24,216 nt of DNA, from the NCBI GenBank assembly GCA_035938265.1, contig DASZHA010000063.1, forward strand, positions 1 through 24,216, written 5' to 3'. This document shows, piece by piece, positions 21,650 to 24,216 of this stretch. Origin of the DNA: DASZHA01 sp035938265 (lineage in GTDB: Bacteria > Chloroflexota > Dormibacteria > DASZGP01). Within the stretch, counting starts at the first letter, position 1. Every line of letters starts with the position of its first letter. The notes under the pieces were generated by a model. That model had not been told where the DNA came from and ran no database searches. It worked only from the letters and a program-made list of their open reading frames with translations. Both the position numbers and the translations under genes were made by a program.

Positions 21650-21689
21650 CGCCGCCGGACCATCCACCACGTCATCAGTCGGAGGACCC

Positions 21690-22823
21690 GTGACCGAGGC
21701 CATCCTGCTCTTCGGCGACAGCCGCAACCCCACCCTCAGCTGGCGGACGGGCTTCATCGCGCCCGACCCCGTTGTCTACATCGAGGTTGATGGCAAGGGC
21801 ACGCTCCTGGTCAGCGCCATGGAGCTGGGCCGGGCCCGCAAGGAGGCCAGCGCCGGCGCCATCCGCAGCTACGACGAGTTCAGCTTCAGCGCGCGCTACC
21901 GCGAGGGCGGCGAGCGCCACGCCTACGCCGGGATGGTTCTGGCGCTGCTGGCCGAGGCGGGCGTCGACCGGGTTCGAGTACAGCCCGACTTCCCGGTGGC
22001 GCTGGCGCGGGCGATCGAGGCGGGGGACGTCGTCGTCGACGCGGACCAGCCCCTCTTCGAGTCCGAGCGCCGCCGCAAGCGCCCTGACGAGCTGGACGCG
22101 ATCCAGGCCTCACAGGCCGCCGCCCAGGCGGGGCTGACGGTGGCACGCGAGCTGCTCCGGGATGCCGAGGTCCGCGAAGGCAAGCTGTACCACGGCGGCG
22201 AGCCGCTGACGAGCGCCGCGGTCAAGTCCGTCATCGAGGTCGAGCTGCTGCGGCTGGGCTGCGATACCCCGGAGGGCACCATCGTCGCTGGCGGGCCCGA
22301 TGCCGCCGACCCGCACGTCGACGACAGCGGCCACCTGAACGCCGGCGAGGCGGTGATCGTAGACATCTTCCCGCAGGGCAAGAAGAGCCGGTATTTCGGC
22401 GACATCACCCGCACATTCGTCCCCGGCGAGCCGCGTGAGGATTGGCTGCGGATGTACGACGCGGTCCATGCGGCCCGCGCGGCCGCCCTGGAGCAGCTCC
22501 GCGCCGGGGTCAGCGGCCGGGAGGCCCACCTCGCCGTGTGCCGCACCCTCTACGAGGCGGGTTTCTCGACGCTGGTCGAGGGCTTCCAGCGCGAGGGGGT
22601 GCCCACCATGATCCACGGCACCGGCCACGGCGTGGGCCTCGAGATCCACGAGGCGCCGCGGGTCTCCGACGTCGACATCGAGCTGCAGGAGGGCGACGTG
22701 GTCACCATCGAGCCGGGGCTGTACAGCCCCGAGATAGGCGGCGTCCGGCTGGAGGACATCGTTGTCGTGACCAAGGACGACTACCGCAGCCTGACCGACT
22801 ACCCACTGGACTGGAAGCCGTGA
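21690..22823 (+). CDS. M24-family metallopeptidase (Xaa-Pro aminopeptidase type)
   Basis: A 377-residue pita-bread metallopeptidase. It starts at GTG with GGAGG four bases upstream; the frame continues upstream only into the tRNA. An N-terminal creatinase-like domain (about 1-125) precedes the catalytic domain. Dinuclear metal ligands are D225 (VIVDIFPQ), D238 (YFGDITRTF), H313 (HGTGHGVGLEIHE), E341 (TIEPGLY) and E355 (RLEDIVVV), so it should be active. The family removes N-terminal residues before proline or cleaves dipeptides ending in proline; which one cannot be told. It overlaps the SDR gene by 4 bp, implying translational coupling. Confidence 0.93.
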   Translation: MTEAILLFGDSRNPTLSWRTGFIAPDPVVYIEVDGKGTLLVSAMELGRARKEASAGAIRSYDEFSFSARYREGGERHAYAGMVLALLAEAGVDRVRVQPDFPVALARAIEAGDVVVDADQPLFESERRRKRPDELDAIQASQAAAQAGLTVARELLRDAEVREGKLYHGGEPLTSAAVKSVIEVELLRLGCDTPEGTIVAGGPDAADPHVDDSGHLNAGEAVIVDIFPQGKKSRYFGDITRTFVPGEPREDWLRMYDAVHAARAAALEQLRAGVSGREAHLAVCRTLYEAGFSTLVEGFQREGVPTMIHGTGHGVGLEIHEAPRVSDVDIELQEGDVVTIEPGLYSPEIGGVRLEDIVVVTKDDYRSLTDYPLDWKP

Positions 22824-23629
22824 ACCTCAAAGGCTCCACGATTCTGCTCACCGGCGCTTCCAAGGGCATCGGCGCCGCCACCGCCGTGGTGCTGGCCCAC
22901 GAGGGCGCCAACGTGGCGCTGGTGGCGCGCCACCTGGAGGCGCTTGAGGAGGTGGCGCAGAGGGTCCGCGACGCCGGCACCGACGCCCACCCGATCGTCG
23001 CCGATATGTCGAAGGAGGAGGACGTTCGGCGCATGGTGGCGGAGGCCGAGGAGAAGCTCGGCGGCATTGACATCATCGTCAACAACGCGGGCCTCGGCCT
23101 CAGCGCGCCGGTCAAGGACATCAAGCCGGAGGACCTGCGCTACGTCTTCGAGGTCAATGTAGTCGCCCCCACCCTGGCCAACTCGCTGGTGCTGCCGGGG
23201 ATGCTGCGGCGCAAACGCGGCCACGTGGTCAACGTCGGGTCGGTGGCATCCCACATCGCCAGCCCCGACCTCGGCGGCTACGCCGCCACCAAGCATGCCC
23301 TCAAGGCGCTCAGCGATGCGCTGCGGATGGAACTGCAGGGCACCGGCGTGGGCGTCACCCTGGTCTGTCCCGGGCCGATCGCCACCGACTTCACCGAGAA
23401 CACCCGGGGCAAATACCCCGACCACTACCCCAAGCGGCCGGTCGGCGCCCCCGCCGAGGATGTCGGCCGCGCCATCGCCAGGGCGATCCAGAAGCGGCTG
23501 GCCGAGGTCTTCATACCCGCTTACTTCCAGCCGCTGGTGGGCATCGACGCGATGGTGCCGCAGATCATGCGTGTCGGAGGCAAGCGCGGAATGAAGGTCG
23601 CCACCAGGATCGCCGACCGCTTCATGTAG
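22820..23629 (+). CDS. Short-chain dehydrogenase/reductase
   Basis: A 269-residue classical SDR. The cofactor motif is TGASKGIG (11-18); R37 after the second strand (ALVARHLEAL) hints at NADP(H). NNAG (88-91) follows, and the catalytic triad is S141, Y154 and K158 (VGSVASH, GGYAATKHAL). CPGPIATDF closes the fold core. It starts at GTG, overlapping the M24 stop by 4 bp (GTGA). The pairing with a peptidase does not reveal a substrate. A repeat begins at the first base after its stop codon. Confidence 0.94.
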   Translation: MNLKGSTILLTGASKGIGAATAVVLAHEGANVALVARHLEALEEVAQRVRDAGTDAHPIVADMSKEEDVRRMVAEAEEKLGGIDIIVNNAGLGLSAPVKDIKPEDLRYVFEVNVVAPTLANSLVLPGMLRRKRGHVVNVGSVASHIASPDLGGYAATKHALKALSDALRMELQGTGVGVTLVCPGPIATDFTENTRGKYPDHYPKRPVGAPAEDVGRAIARAIQKRLAEVFIPAYFQPLVGIDAMVPQIMRVGGKRGMKVATRIADRFM

Positions 23630-23695
23630 GCGGGGAAGTGTGCCCGGGGCGGCTCGCCGGGAGCGGGGACGTGTGTCCGTGGCGGCTCGCCGGGC
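23630..23695. repeat. 33-bp tandem duplication inside element A
   Basis: Units 23630-23662 and 23663-23695 differ at only about five positions. Both read GCGGGG, then a GTGTG-containing stem half, then GCGGCTCGCCGGG. The outer unit matches the right arm of element A perfectly, the inner one imperfectly, so the inner has drifted or was added later. Confidence 0.8.
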
Positions 23696-23757
23696 CTCCT
23701 TGTCCTCCCACTAAACATTCAACTGCCCTTACCTCACCACCCCGGGCACACTTCCCC
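23632..23757 (+). repeat. Hairpin element copy A
   Basis: Terminal arms GGGGAAGTGTGCCCGGGG (23632-23649) and its exact complement at 23740-23757 enclose the tandem unit and a 58-bp core (23683-23740). That core is about 86 percent identical by hand count to that of copy B. The core contains CGGCTCGCCGGG, CCTCCTTGTC and GCCCTTACCTC. It begins 3 bp after the SDR stop. Confidence 0.85.
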
Positions 23758-23765
23758 TTCAGGGG

Positions 23766-23781
23766 GAGAGCAATAGCTCTC
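23766..23781 (+). terminator. Small hairpin, possible terminator of the M24-SDR operon
   Basis: GAGAGC and GCTCTC pair perfectly around AATA, followed by GTCTGTTTCT. The stem is short and the T-tract broken, so it is a weak terminator candidate. Confidence 0.35.
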
Positions 23782-23875
23782 GTCTGTTTCTACGATCAGC
23801 TGGTCAGCTGAGGGTCGCCATGCTGCCCGCCTCGCCGGTCATCGGCTAGGAGATCAAACGCTCTCCCCTTTGGGT

Positions 23876-23966
23876 TGAGAGAGTGTCCAAGGTGGCGAGG
23901 TAAGGGCGGTTTAGTTTCTAGTGCGAAGACAAGGAGGCCCGGCGAGCCGCCTTGGACACTCTCTCA
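23876..23966 (-). repeat. Hairpin element copy B, inverted relative to A
   Basis: Arms TGAGAGAGTGTCCAAGG (23876-23892) and its exact 17-bp complement at 23950-23966 enclose the 58-bp core (23892-23949). Read on the minus strand, that core matches the core of copy A. The arms differ in sequence from those of A but keep full complementarity and the AGTGT element. It ends 6 bp beyond the stop of the next gene. Confidence 0.85.
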
Positions 23967-23972
23967 TCCCCC

Positions 23973-24216
23973 TTAGCACTCTTCGCAATGTTTGCCGGTG
24001 CGCGCCGCCTCTAGGGCCTCGTTGGCCTCGTTGCGGATCCACCAGATCATGGCCAGGCCGGCGATCGGGTCGGCCCACCACCAGCCGAACAGCCGGTTCA
24101 GGACCAGTCCTACGAGAAGGGTCGCCGCCATGTAAAGGCAGACCGCAGAGCAGGCGGCGTCGGCGCGGAGGGCGGCGCTGTGGATGCGGCGTGAGAGCGC
24201 CAGGCGCCACCGCCAG
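23973..24216 (-). CDS. Cation transporter, CDF-like C-terminal membrane part (partial)
   Basis: The last 80 codons are visible; the rest lies beyond the right edge. The first helix has ALRADAACSAVCLYMAATLL, followed by GLVLNRLFGWWWADPIAG and a second helix. This pattern recalls the final two helices of cation diffusion facilitator-type transporters, where D19 and nearby residues (C22, C26) of the visible part would line the metal site. The protein ends shortly after the membrane with KHCEEC and has no large cytoplasmic metal-binding domain, unlike classical CDF exporters such as YiiP. Substrate is unknown; an earlier ATG-only frame on this strand (23911-24210) is a shadow. Confidence 0.7.
   Translation of the reverse strand, partial: WRWRLALSRRIHSAALRADAACSAVCLYMAATLLVGLVLNRLFGWWWADPIAGLAMIWWIRNEANEALEAARTGKHCEEC

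Larger units (their letters stand above)
23630..23972. other. 343-bp non-coding interval of nested inverted repeats
   Basis: No gene is supported. Almost the whole interval is occupied by two inverted hairpin elements (A and B, listed separately). Between them is further pairing sequence: GGGGAGAGC at 23763-23771 against GCTCTCCCC at 23860-23868, and a small hairpin at 23766-23781. Confidence 0.75.

Noticed and set aside
23630..23972. CRISPR array or integron attC sites
   Set aside because: Repeats are inverted rather than regularly spaced direct repeats, and the attC core end motifs (RYYYAAC/GTTRRRY) are not at the arms; no cas or integrase gene is nearby.
23911..24210. 99-codon minus-strand frame at the right edge
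   Set aside because: Shadow; the neighbouring frame gives the membrane-transporter sequence ending KHCEEC.

Overview
The window is high-GC, densely packed bacterial chromosome with short intergenic gaps. Many lead genes have no visible Shine-Dalgarno (SD) sequence but a -10-like hexamer a few bases before the start codon, which suggests leaderless transcription. Genes inside operons more often have a clear SD. Gene content and style fit a high-GC soil-type lineage such as Actinobacteria, Chloroflexota or Dormibacterota; the phylum cannot be fixed from this sequence alone.

Region 1 (1-4003) is a metal-stress block. A minus-strand operon reads, in order of transcription: a 16-residue peptide with six cysteines, ArsI, thioredoxin-type ArsC, a histidine-bearing membrane protein, a secreted membrane-anchored protein with a predicted mature N-terminal His, and a CopC-CopD fusion cut by the left edge. 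ArsR is encoded divergently, and the shared promoter carries a 17-bp direct repeat. Region 2 (4048-7142) is zinc uptake: the Fur-family regulator Zur behind a 26-bp near-perfect palindrome, then ZnuA, ZnuC and ZnuB. Region 3 (7169-11099) holds a TetR-P450 operon divergent from ilvD (branched-chain amino acid synthesis), with a hairpin after ilvD.

Region 4 (11152-13950) is the most unusual coding block. A strong promoter flanked by an 8-bp inverted repeat drives five genes: a single-TM protein, a two-TM VirB2/TrbC-like protein, a polytopic TrbL/VirB6-like protein, a membrane-anchored M23 peptidase and a single-stranded DNA-binding protein. They resemble pieces of a type IV secretion apparatus, without any ATPase or relaxase in view. 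It is followed by about 530 bp of non-coding DNA with three copies of a 40-bp repeat. Region 5 (14483-18885, minus strand) holds an EF-G-like GTPase, an orphan ParA, an NTF2-like membrane-anchored protein and a lipoprotein. The lipoprotein overlaps moeA (molybdenum cofactor).

Region 6 (20142-23629) has a small unknown protein, a convergent LytR-CpsA-Psr (cell-wall ligase) protein, tRNA-Val(CAC), an M24 peptidase and an overlapping SDR oxidoreductase. Region 7 (23630-23972) is non-coding and holds two inverted copies of a hairpin element. Their 58-bp cores are conserved while their terminal stems differ in sequence yet remain perfectly self-complementary. The right edge cuts a cation-transporter-like gene.

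The best candidates for something undescribed are the cysteine-rich micro-peptide, the covarying hairpin elements and the secretion-like cassette.
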